Origin: Saccoglossus kowalevskii
Lineage: Eukaryota > Hemichordata > Enteropneusta > Harrimaniidae
Reading direction: 5' to 3'
Assembly (NCBI RefSeq): GCF_000003605.2
Contig: NW_003140811.1
Coordinates: forward strand, 1,268,659 to 1,321,801
Length of the DNA: 53,143 nucleotides
In this document: piece after piece, positions 22,219-33,168 of the stretch
How the letters are laid out: every line of letters begins with the position of its first letter
Numbering within the stretch: the stretch's first letter is position 1
Made by a program: the position numbers and the translations under genes
Notes under the pieces: generated by a model
Database searches by the model: none
Told to the model about the DNA's origin: nothing
Seen by the model: the letters and a program-made list of their open reading frames with translations, nothing else

Positions 22219-25200
22219 ATGGCAAAGTTTTGGAAGATAGTAGGACTGATAATCGTGTTCATTGCAATGTACATTGCATACACATCGAAAGACACATTTG
22301 ATCCAGGTGAGATAACACTATTATGTGGACGCTACAGTTTGATGGCGATCTAGTGGCACGACTTTATTCAGTGACTGTGCATACATTATGTCTCAATGGC
22401 CGGCGCATGATCATGACTTTAGTCAGTTGTTATGTGCGTGGTTGGGCCACGACGTCCCTTTCATGGGATTGACAATTTTAGGGGCTGCTGAACCGAGTGC
22501 CCACCTCTTCCGACCTGCCAGGCTATAGGTAGTTTAATTTAAAATAGAATATGTGCGTTTACTGTATGTGCAATGATTATAAGGGATTATCCATTTAAAC
22601 ACGTGGAGGGTATGGGTCGCTAAGACATTGGTTTCCATCAACTACTTTATTCAAATCTGCAAGACTACAAATATAGTTTTGGACTTATTGTCCTTGTTTT
22701 ACACAACCTGTTATTCCTACAGCAACAAATTGGTTTTCTCGATATGCTCCAGCACCACGCTTGATGGTTGTGTCAAGGCCATGTCAAAGTCTAGGGGTCA
22801 AACTGCAATGTACATTACAATATACGGAAAGACGACAAACAAATAAAAAAAATTGTTGACAACGTCTGCTTCATGACATTTATATGTTAAGCCTTGGAAG
22901 TAAATTTGTTATTGCAGAAAGCATACGTGGGAAGCGAGTGATTGTGACTGGTGCAAGTACCGGTATTGGTGAACAAGTTGCCTACCAATATGCAAAACTG
23001 GGAGCCAATATATTAATCACTGCTCGGAGAGAGACCCTACTCAAACAGGTGAGTGTTATCATTATTATACACCATCTCCATTGTTAAGAATACATTTGTT
23101 TCAACATGTTATCAGCTGATTTTAAGATACAGCATAAAAATGTTCCGAGTAAATTTTTAATAGCGCCCTCTATAGATACATAATTTTATGACATTTGACT
23201 ATCAGACACAAACTGATTTCAAGAAAATGCAATGCTTATGAAGAATTTTGGTGTGGTTTTTACGTGAAAATATCAATCTGACTAAATGCATAATACCCAG
23301 AAATAAGATTAATTAGTTTCGTTTTTAATTGGGGGTGGGTAGATTTTTTTTTAATTTTGACAAAAACCTACACACCTGTTCATGTTCACCTGCATATGTA
23401 CCTTTCTATGCCCCGGTACATAGTGTCAATACATCCACACACAGTCACATCAAAGATATTTAACACTCATCATTTTGTAATTTGGTGTGTTTGCTAACCA
23501 GTATCCTAATCCCATCTCCACTAATCTAACCCAACCTCCGCTAACCTAACCCAACCTCCGCTAACCTAACCTAACCTAACTTTACCTAATGTAGGTTAAT
23601 AAATGCACTACAATTACACCACAATTCTCCTTCCAGAGCAGTGACTTCTCTATCCGCTCCCCGTAAAATAATGACAGAAGAGCTGCCTTGTCTGACGGGT
23701 TTGGTTTATTTTAAATGCAGGTTGTAAAGAAATGTTTAGACTTGGGTGCTCAATCCGCACATTACATTTCTTTGGACATGCAAGTCATTAACGAGACCGG
23801 TAAATTGATAACTGAAGCTGAGAAGACACTTGGTGGACTGGATTATCTCGTTTTAAACCACGCCCTCTACTACTGGGAATTATGGGATGGCGATATCGAG
23901 AGACTTCAGGCACTAATGAATATCAACTTTGTTTCCTATGTGAATCTAGCAACCAAAGCACTACCCATGCTGTCTAAGTCTAATGGTAGCATTGTTGTAG
24001 TATCATCGGGTGCAGGTAAGTCGATTGTTTTCAATTTCCATGAAACTAACCATTTATATCTACCTACTTTATATTTGTGAATGAAACGAGCAAATTTTAA
24101 GTATGGGAGCATTGGAGATGCCAAGTAAAAATATCTTGTATATTTGTCGATATATTGTTGTTTGACATGGCAAGTTCATAATTAACGTGAATTGTGATTT
24201 ATTTTGAACTGAAAAAAAAAATGACATTTTTCGCTACATATGTGCACTGCTTGTTTTGACATATACAATATTAGTTAGTGCACATACGCGTTGGTGTTTT
24301 CCATTTTTCATCAAAGGAATACTATTTTGTGTGCCGCAAAAATATCTTAATAAATCCTAATCCAGTGTTCTGTCAATAACATTATTAAAAATACAGCTGT
24401 TTTGCAGTAATTGCATGTAAGCTTTACAAGAATGACAAAGATCATAGTGCTTGTTGCTAGGAATAACTCCATAATACTGTATTTATTTTCACATTAATTT
24501 AGTTTTACTATTTGGATATTTTGAACATTCGCTGGGTTTCAAGGTCAACAATTGTCCAGGGAAACAACGAATTCACTTGTTATTTCGCATGTTCAATTGA
24601 ATTTAATTCAGCGGAATATAATTATCAGCAAGAATGAAACCCAGTGAATGATTATTGGATTTACAGTATTACATTCAAGAACATATATATTTAGTCAGCA
24701 TTATATATGTACACGCAATGCATCACTGGGAATTATATATGCGCATAATTAACGAAACTATGTGTCGGGCTAATGGTACATTCAAATCGCTTCATCCATA
24801 TGGACAATGTCCAGTAGTAGTAAACGCAGAGCTGCAATAGTTCTTCTGAAATTAGATACGCAAATGATCTAATTTTCCATCTCCCAATGAGGTCACGTGA
24901 CCAACTAATTATTTATCCTAATCCAATTAGTAGTATATGTGCATCTGCGTTAGATTTCGGAGGATTGCTTTTGTGCATAATTGATGAGGTCAGGTGACCA
25001 TTTAATACTTTATCCAAATTGTTTTATCCATGTGAATATTGTTCAGTTTGCAGTAAATGCAAATCTTAAATAGTTTTCTAGCGATTTAATATGTACATAA
25101 CTAATGAGGTCACACGACACCCTCCAAATCACCACCATCACTTTTATTAACAGGTATTTAACCTAAGAACTAAATTCCAGCCTAAAACGCATACCTCATT

Positions 25201-27775
25201 TTGAAATTCTATCCATCAATGTATTTCCTTTTCACTGAATAGTATAATTTCTGAATAAATGCACTACATGAGATTGTCGTTCAAATACCGTAGGGAATAG
25301 TGGCTCAGACAACTAATAATCAAATGAAATTCATATACAAATTTCAGTTACTAATAACTATCAAGTCATGTGTCTAATTTCAGCATATGCGTCGTTCCAT
25401 GTGGAGATATGTAACCATACCAACATAGATCGGGAAACTTTCATCTATTGAACTGGACACTTAATGTTTTAGGAAAATAATGAATGCAAAAATAACAATG
25501 AATATTCACTTCAATATTGCATCAGTTATAGCATATACAGATTCGGTCTATATAGCGGATGTGCATAGTATTTTGTCAGCTATTAGGTTTAGTGATTTAA
25601 TTAGTAACGTCTTGTTGTCAATGCAATAATTCTATTTAATTTTGCTCTGATCTGCTTCGTCATACACTATAAATACATCATCGCTCTCATCGCTTTTGTT
25701 ACATCATATTCATCAATTTTTTTTCAGTAACTTTTTTTAAACCTTCTGTGTAAGTGATAGGCCATTTTCCGTTCATTGCGAGATCTCACATTATGCGCGA
25801 AAACAGGGCAAAATTTGCTATACTCCTTTGATGATGGTCAACTTTGATTAAGTAACGCCATTTTGAAAGATCGGTATTCGAGATTGAACTATAAAAAGAA
25901 ATTCAAGTTCAAAAACAAATCGTTAAATCTCCGTGGCTGACGTTCGGTCTGCGCCTTTCACGCATCACGCGAGATCTCGAAGTGAACAGAAAATTACCTA
26001 CATAAGCTATTCAATGGCAACAGCGGCAATTTCTTCTGATCTTATATCGTATGCTGTTTAATTGTTACTACTAGAAATTTTAGCATTTTAAAGTTGAAAG
26101 TTGTTTTAGGACCTCAATTAATGTTATCACTATTATGTAATTTCATAAGTTTGTCTTCTATAAAATCAAAATGATTGACAGTAGTCATTTGGAGATATAT
26201 ATGGTCATCTAATTCTCGTGAAATATTTAAAATTATCAATTTTACAATCATATTTGATAATTTATACATATATTTATATTTTATTGCGAATTATGTATAC
26301 ATATAGCTGACACTCACAGTGTGACCGTAGTTAGTATAGTAAGCATTACACGATGTGATTAAGCACAGTCTAGTATTGTAGATTAATTATCATGGTGAAA
26401 ACTTTCCAATAAATCATATGAACGATCGTTAGGTCATATCTTGAAAAGTGAGAAATATCATCACAGTAATGTGCTTTTAATATGCCTATAACTAACAAAG
26501 TGATAATGGAGATCATGAGTGGTGAGTGAGGGGAGGTGAGTGAAGTTAATAGTCTTCAACATTTTGGTTGGTGTAAATAGCGAGCAAATAGTGAGAAAAT
26601 GATAATTTAGTCAACCAAAATTCATTTTCCATCTTCTTGGCGTTGCTTGGATATGCATCATTTTTTCAGCATGTGTGCAGCGTTACTATTACATTGATAT
26701 AAACTGTTTTGGACACTTGGGAAATCAAATCACCACGTGGCATGATAAACTACAAAATGTAGCACATAAACATACACTACACCAGTCACAGACCGTCTCA
26801 AATATATATAATCATTACTTAAAATACTAATTTTAAATATTGCCTATTTCTGTTTCATGTACCTACAATATTTCATAGCACATGGGAGTTCTTTTTTTAC
26901 CTTGCTGTTGTGTGTTAAAACTTGATATTAACATCAATTATTGTATGTCATTGTTAAAGAGCTTTTCGTGTTGTTTTTACCCATTGCTCAGATAAACGTT
27001 AACGGACTTTATTTAAATTTGGCAAACTTATTTTCAGGTTGGGTTTTGGTGAAATTTAGCCTGTTTTTTCAATAAGGATTATAATATTAAATATCTATTG
27101 CTGAACATCTGATTTGTTATTAATCTCCATCCAAGTCTTCTCAAAATGGTGCTACAATTGGTAATTTAAAACAGAAACTTCTAAAATCTGATTAAAACTA
27201 ATTACATGACTATAAATTATGGCATTCCAGTCTGCTTTCAATAAATTGTACTATGATTGTAAACGAATCAAGGTATATGTCAGATAGGTTTTATACTGAA
27301 CATTGCATTTGTATGTTCTTTACACACATATTTACTCATATGGTGGCAGTATTTTTTGGTGTATAGCTGAAACGCATTATAATTTGTGTACACAGGAACC
27401 ATGGGAATACCATCTATGATCCGATACTCCGCTTCCAAATTTGCAATTCATGGGTTTTTCTCCGGATTAAGACAGGAACTGAATTTACAAAGAAAAAACA
27501 TTTCCATATCTGTTTGTGTACTTGGTTTAATTGACACAAAACATTCCATGGAAGGAACGAAACAGTTCCTTAGTGCAGGTCATCCAGCTGGAGCACCAAC
27601 GGTGTCGTCGGTAGAGGATACCGCCATACAGATAATAAAGACAGGCTCTGCTGGGATCAGAGAATTGTATTATCCATATTCTCAAACACGCATTGTTCAG
27701 CTTATATATACATTCTTTCCAAATTTCATTGAATTTTTGGTGAATTCAAGCATAGATTTAAACGCCCTGGAATAG
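22219..27775 (+). CDS. HSD11B1L: HSD11B1-like short-chain dehydrogenase, gene B (with terminal exon 4a)
   Basis: Exons 22219-22306, 22918-23048 and 23721-24015 join in phase (1, 0, 1) to the first available terminal exon, 27396-27775; 297 residues. The anchor is residues 1-29 (MAKFWKIVGL then IVFIAMYIAY). The cofactor motif is TGASTGIGE, Asn is in MNINF, Ser in VVSSGAG, and the YSASK catalytic pair is in exon 4a. Exon 4a is the most vertebrate-like of all exon 4 versions here: YSASKFAIHGFF and CVLGLIDT resemble the vertebrate 11-beta-HSD1 segments. Intron 3 is long (3380 bases) against 1.1-1.7 kb in the sister genes. Two further intact exon 4 versions follow at 28348 and 30673, so this gene may have alternative ends. 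AATAAA at 28094-28099 would serve exon 4a. An in-frame upstream ATG at 22141 is probably not used, since the sister genes start at the MGK/MAK position. Confidence 0.82.
23510..23600. repeat. CCTAA-rich short repeat in intron 2 of gene B
   Basis: Repeats of CTAACCTAACC and CAACCTCCGCTAACCTAAC. The (CCTAA)n portion resembles pentameric telomere-type repeats but is short, degenerate and internal. Confidence 0.7.
24475..24668. mobile_element. Non-autonomous inverted-repeat element, TACTGTAAA family, copy 3
   Basis: Starts TACTGTATTT and ends TTTACAGTA. Internal TTCGCTGGGTTTC and GAAACCCAGTGAA are inverted partners shared with copy 2. It is 194 bases long, non-coding and lies in intron 3 of gene B. 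Confidence 0.65.
24770..25125. repeat. Three degenerate tandem units with GGTCACGTGACC-type palindromes
   Basis: Units of about 100-120 bases in gene B intron 3. Shared phrases are ATTCAAATCG / CCAAATTG, CATCCATATGGACAATGT / ATCCATGTGAATATTGTT, AGTAAA-GCA and GCATAATT-ATGAGGTCA. The palindrome is perfect at 24891-24902, has one mismatch at 24988-24999, and is decayed at 25108-25118. Confidence 0.55.
25754..26000. mobile_element. Fold-back element in intron 3 of gene B
   Basis: Left arm at about 25754-25803 (GATAGGCCATTTTCCGTTCA, GCGAGATCTC, ATTATGCGCGAAA) is the imperfect inverse of the right arm at about 25953-26000 (TTTCACGCATCACGC, GAGATCTCG, GTGAACAGAAAATTACCTAC). The arms are about 48 bases with a spacer of about 150 bases and no coding capacity. 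Confidence 0.6.
27396..27775 (+). CDS. Terminal exon 4a of gene B (vertebrate-like type)
   Basis: Acceptor ACACAG just before 27396. The split Gly codon is completed in the same phase as in genes A, C and D. It encodes GTMGIPSMIRYSASK, then CVLGLIDTKHSM, then LYYPYSQTRI, and ends in DLNALE. The catalytic Tyr and Lys are intact. It lacks the TDH and SRDL phrases of the other exon 4 copies and carries a longer loop after CVLGLIDT (SAGHPAGAPTVSSVE). Confidence 0.8.
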
Positions 27776-28347
27776 TAGAATATCTTAACATGTGGTAATT
27801 GAAAAATAATCAGCAAAACGCTGTTACAATTCTCAATATGTGTAATAACCTAGATCCAGTTAAAATGAATATATTATTTGTGCAAGGTACTATACCTGCA
27901 ATAAACGTAATAAACGTTATGTATTTCAACAGCTGTTTGTTTTTTTCTAACTCGACACAGATGTGTATTGTATGTTGTAATACATATTTGACTCGTATTA
28001 GCAGTTTTCTTCTTAACATGAATTAGTTTAATGCATTAGTTTAACCGTTATATTGTTTAATCACTTTTGAAAATACCCAATACTAGTCTGGCCAATAAAA
28101 ATACTTATCAACCAGTTCCTCCCAATGTTAATTTCCAAATATCATTTAAGCACTTATTATATAAATAGCTTTTATTCATTATTTTGCATACTGTAAAATA
28201 TATTGAATGTTTATTATATGTGTTATTAAAATAACATAATTCACAATCAATGAGTTATAAATGTCTAATTTTTTCTCTATGGTTGGTTTGTTTCTAGAGT
28301 TGATAAACTGAAAATGTACTTGGTACTATATTTTGTCTATATTGTAG

Positions 28348-28760
28348 GTCTTACTAGTCTACCATTGGCTCTGACGTACTGTGCTACCAAACATGCAATT
28401 GGTGGATTCTTTGAAGGATTTCGACTTGAACTAGAGTACACAAAGAAAAATGTTGCTGTTACTATTTTTATCCCGGGAGTCATTGCCACCGAACATGCAT
28501 TCGATGTTGGTGAACAGCTTGAAGTAGATACTTACGCAATGGGCATGTTTATTTCTCCAGTTGACACAGCCATGGAATTAATTAAGTCTGCATCCGCCAG
28601 ATTAAGAATATCCTATTATCCATGGTTTCATTCCAGGCCATTAGAATTCATACACACTCTGTCACGAGATTTATGTGATTGGTTAACTTTCAAGATAGCA
28701 TCTAAATTCATGGGAATAATGGAAGATAAAAAGAATAATTTATACAAAAAAATAACCTAA
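28348..28760 (+). CDS. Alternative terminal exon 4b (or orphan 3' exon) of an HSD11B1-like gene
   Basis: Acceptor TTGTAG before 28348, same phase. It encodes GLTSLPLALTYCATK, FFEGFRLELEY, then GVIATEHAFD and YYPWFHSRPLEFIHTLSRDL, with a lysine-rich end. The catalytic pair is Tyr...Lys in YCATK. At 136 residues it is the longest version, with an added tail of about 20 residues. AATAAA lies at 28773-28778, only 13 bases after the stop. No exon 1-3 copy lies between 4a and 4b, so it can be used only by joining to gene B exon 3, unless it is a dead remnant. The open frame and the intact splice and active sites argue against decay. Confidence 0.72.
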
Positions 28761-30672
28761 TCTAGATTTAAAAATAAAGTTATTCCACGCGAACCATCAT
28801 TAGTTTGCAAATATTTCTGCAGAACAATATTTAAATAGATAGTTGTAATTTATACGTTCATCTTAAATGCCTTCACATTTCCAGTCAACTTGGTATGAAA
28901 ATGTCACACATGGATTTACTGATGTATAATATATATTTTAAATGATAAAATCATGCCCAAGCTCAGTTTTAACATTTGTCTCATGTCCTTTTATTCAAAA
29001 TATTGTTCAATACGTAGCTCATACATAGTCACTGGTTGAATAAAGCCTATGTCCAATTGACCAAGATTCAAATTATTGGCTAGAGCCTCGGATTTTGTTT
29101 ATTTCTTTCATACAAATTCTCTTGTACGATGAAGAGCATTAGCGATCAATAGAACGTGCACAGTTGGCAAGTCAACATCAACAAAACACGGATATCATTC
29201 ATCTAACTACTGAGCTATTGTAATATTGCTTGGTATTATTAATTTTATCCACCATCTTAAGTCTTTATGTAAATGAACATACGTTCAGCAATTTGCACAA
29301 GCCATGCAGTCAATTACTGAATCTTTTACGTGATATAATTAAACACATTCACTCGAAAGTAGGGGTTATTGGACATTATGCCAATAATGCCACATTCATG
29401 GGCGGTTTTTCAAATCGCACCCGCGCTTGTAGGCAGTTCTAGAATCACCAGGAGTGTATTCAAGATAGTTCAAGAACTACCCGGAATTTGTTCATAGAAT
29501 TCACCTAGTGCAACTGCCTCTTCTGACTGAACTTAACTGGTGATTGATGAAGGCATGCAATAAGTGACCAATGATAAATGCATGCATTATATGTGTCATG
29601 CTATGTACGTCCAGGTACATTTGGTTCAATTCGCCATTAATTTGTGTATCTACTCAAACAGTTACATAACACATAACGCATATGGGAACTACTATTTAAA
29701 TGAATATCAATGGTTCAAATAACGCGGATGATTCTGGAACATATTGGTAACAATCACTATGCAATTACGCGGTGTTCTGATGGACTAAATACCAATGAGT
29801 ATTCTATTGTGTGTATTAATGGAAATAAGCTCTGCGTATGTATATACATTAGTCCGTTTACCCACTAAGGATTGACCGAGTGGTTCAGATGAGACATAAT
29901 GCAATATATAATTTGTTTCATTCAATGTTCAATATGCCCATTAATGTGTTACAGTTGTCACAATGTGCCATGCTATTTTGTGTGATCACAATATTTTATT
30001 CAAAAACAAACTAATAACTTGTTTTCTTTAGCTTGTAATGTTGCCTTAATCGTATTATATGTATATATTTTTATGTCAGCAAATTGCATTAATTTATTTT
30101 TCTTCTGCAAATGCCTAAAAGAATTAGGTTATCATGATCGACTTATTCTAACACATTTGGCTAAGATCATTCACGTTTTAAAAACGACAATGACCTGTTG
30201 AATTACCAAATAGGTGGCATACATTGCCCCACTATTTGACCTGAATAAATTTGCTTAACATAAAAGCATCATAACCTTTTCAGTATAATAATGTTGCTGA
30301 AGATAAAAGATCTTACTCCGAAAAAATCTTAACTCTTGCTGATTGATGTTCAGCTATATAACTAAAATATACCTTATATAACAAGAATACACCTACATAT
30401 GAGATACTGTATTTCAAATCCTGTAATCTGTTTGAAGCTTTGATTGTAATTTGAAGCGTGAGGAACGTCACCTGCCCATGCGGGAATTGAGACACAAGCG
30501 ACGATAACAACACACGCTAATGACGCTAAGACTAATGGGTAGACACGCTATGGACACCTGCCGCATGCGTAGGTGACGACTCTCCCGCTTTAATCATTTC
30601 TATTTACAGTACATTCAACAGCCACGTTTGAAGTGAATCAATGTAAATGATTGTATTATGTTCCACTTGCAG

Positions 30673-31058
30673 GATTGTTTTGTATGCCTGCTGCTATTTC
30701 ATACTGTGCCTCAAAACATGCTCTGAATGGTTTCTTCGAAGGCCTCAGACTTGAACTTAACTATATGGAAATTGATGTACATGTAACGCTGCTCTTAATT
30801 GGTGCCGTAGCCACCGATCATGCAATCGATATTTTAAAAAGTGGTCAGTCTGCTAGTGACGACTTCATGGCGATTTATGGTGATCCAGCTGTAGCAGCGT
30901 CAGTCATTATGACAACTTCATGCCGTAAACAGACATCCGCTTACTACCCATGGGCAATTGTTAGAACCCCTGAAATTATGCATACTATATCACGTGATCT
31001 ATTTGATTTTGTGTCTTCAAAGTGGATGTTTCCAGAACTGAGAAGTATATTGCTATAA
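30673..31058 (+). CDS. Alternative terminal exon 4c (or orphan 3' exon) of an HSD11B1-like gene
   Basis: Acceptor CTTGCAG before 30673, same phase. It encodes GLFCMPAAISYCASKHALNG, then LLLIGAVATDHAIDI, YYPWAIVRTPEIMHTISRDL and an end of WMFPELRSILL. The catalytic Tyr and Lys are intact. It is close to the exon 4 of genes A and C, but has an insertion of a few residues around KSGQSASDDFM. No exons 1-3 of its own were found between 28760 and 30673. It is either a third alternative end of gene B (intron 6657 bases) or the surviving end of a truncated gene copy. Confidence 0.72.
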
Positions 31059-31750
31059 ACATTATCACTATTTTCATATGATAAGGAAAAGTAAACAAAT
31101 ATACATTGCAGTACATATATTATTTTATACGACAATGATACAAATTATAATTCACAACCTTGAATATAAGCGTAATTGGTTATTGAAGTTAGCGAGAATT
31201 GAACGAGATATGTTATGGACTTTGGACTTTAGCGACTTTCATCAGATTGTGGTCACTCATTATCAAACCGCTGTCGCACAATATTATAATCTTGTATAAA
31301 TTAGTTGTAAAAGACATATGACGATTTTTCCTATTATCACACATTACTAATTTTCAGTAAAATCGTCTTCTTGTCCAACTTTCGTAGTAATGCACGTTTT
31401 AGGTTTCAACTATTTGAAATCATTCTTTTAATATACGTTGTATGTTATATGTTATTTTTTCTTTCCAAACATCAATGTCTTGGACTGAGTCAAATTACAT
31501 TCAAGTATAGTCGATATACATTATAATGCGTATTTTACCCGTCCACTGCTTTGCCAAAATACTAGTCGAAACATCTTTTTATATGTGTATATCGTTTCTG
31601 AATTTGTATTTTGTTATATTTTAGTTAATGAATAATTATATAGAGATGCATTCAACAACATTATTATCACTGATTAATTGTTTGTATTCAATAACCACAT
31701 CTGACATAATATTCCTCTTTAAAGGGCTTCACAATAAATGGAAGGTACTG

Positions 31751-31765
31751 TGCGCGCGTGCTTGC

Positions 31766-31806
<41 letters not shown>

Positions 31807-31832
31807 TGTGCGTATGCTTGCGTGCGTGCGTG
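31751..31832. repeat. (GTGC)n microsatellite
   Basis: Near-perfect GTGC tetranucleotide array with a few interruptions (CTTG, GTATGCTT). Alternating purine/pyrimidine sequence of this kind can adopt Z-DNA (general knowledge). Confidence 0.9.
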
Positions 31833-32304
31833 AATAGAGGGTATAAGTGGCGTCACCGCTTGAGATACATACCAACAAAGCGGGACCGTTTGTACAATCG
31901 GAGCTCAAACGTAGGGATTCACAATATTTCATAATTTATATTAATATTTAAGTCAATTTTACATTTAGTGAAGTTTACAATTATATACAAACTCATTTAC
32001 TAACCCTAAGCTTCGCAAACATTTCCATGTTAAGCCACAGGATTTATTATGTTATTTTTCTACTTGCATTTTTATTTAATTAAAAAAACAATCCTATATA
32101 GAATTCCAATTTAATCACAACCCTATATAGAGTCGCAATATAACCAAAACATAACGCAAATATATTAATAATTAATCCCAATGTATCGCGTCAAAATGTA
32201 AGTGCGTGCATATGTCGAGGTGCTGTGAATAAATTAGACATGGAAACCACAGATGTAAAATCCAATTAATTTTCTTATTATTATAAACTTCTGTAATGTA
32301 TATT

Positions 32305-33168
32305 ACATTGTTTTCACTTTGTGCATCTCAAATAACAGACACATAACAGATGTATAGCTTCTTGTGTGGAAGCCTTATCTAAGATTTTGAATTATTTTTT
32401 AAATGCGTCTCCAATACTCTCAACACACGAAAGTTCTTTCTAAGTTTACTTTGATTGAACCTGGGACTTGATGTAGCTTTTGTTTTTATAGGCCATTCAG
32501 AAGTTGCAACACAGTTATCTACTACCCATGTTCACATGATAGACCATTGGATATAATTCGCATCCTTTTCTGTGAATGAATTTTATCTTCGTGGCGGTGG
32601 CCTGTTTTGACAAGTAGTAGACCCTAGTATCGTAAATGGCAATAAGATAAATTGTCTGAGAGATATTTGTTTGCTGAATATGAATCTTTTATCATTTTAA
32701 GTGGAGGTGGCCTGTTTTGACAAGTAGTAGACCATAGTATCGTAAGTGACAATAAGATAAAAAGGATAAAACATATTAATTAATAGTAGTGCTAGTTTGA
32801 TCAGAATCATAGTCAAATAGCGCAGAACATTATTCAGTTACTGTAATGCATATCATTGGCTAAACTATTGTAATACTTGAATTTCACAGTACTCAGTGGG
32901 TGCGGTAGGAAGCAACGTTGAGGTAATGTATAACAAGTAGTAATGAGTCATGTTATCCATCAATCGTAAACTATGTTTACTTTGTCATATTACTGACTGT
33001 CGGATTCCTTGCGTCATGTGATTGCTTCGTTATTTACATAAGGGGTTCTTTTTTATGTGCGTAAACATGATCTAAATGAACGTTTCATGGATATGGTTAT
33101 TTAGGTGGGAATTTTACATTATGATGGAATAGAATGTGACATTGTTCACTTTAACCACTATATCTAAT
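32305..33168 (+). repeat. Segmental duplication, copy 1 (B-C spacer)
   Basis: Matches 46187-46955 in the same orientation. Shared phrases in order: TTTTCACTTTGTGCATCTCA, AATGCGTCTCCAATACTC, CAAATAGCGCAGAACAT, CATATTACTGACTGTCGGAT, ATTTACATAAGGGGT, AAATGAACGTTTCATGG and GATGGAATAGAATGTGA. The two copies differ by many indels. Confidence 0.75.
32591..32760 (+). repeat. 60-base direct repeat, two copies 110 bases apart
   Basis: 32591-32650 and 32701-32760 both begin GTGG(C/A)GGTGGCCTGTTTTG and end CAATAAGATAA, with only a few mismatches. This block is absent from the duplicate at 46 kb, so it was gained after the duplication or lost there. Confidence 0.8.

Noticed and set aside
23510-23600. Possible interstitial telomere
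   Set aside because: Repeats are few, mixed with CCAACCTCCG units and not the TTAGGG type expected for deuterostomes.
24655-24840. Frame containing MHHWELYM, faintly like exon 3 HALYYWELWD
   Set aside because: Similarity is limited to a few residues; the frame overlaps a MITE end and degenerate repeats.
31628-31837. Open frame with Arg/Ala/Cys/Val repeats
   Set aside because: Direct translation of the GTGC microsatellite.
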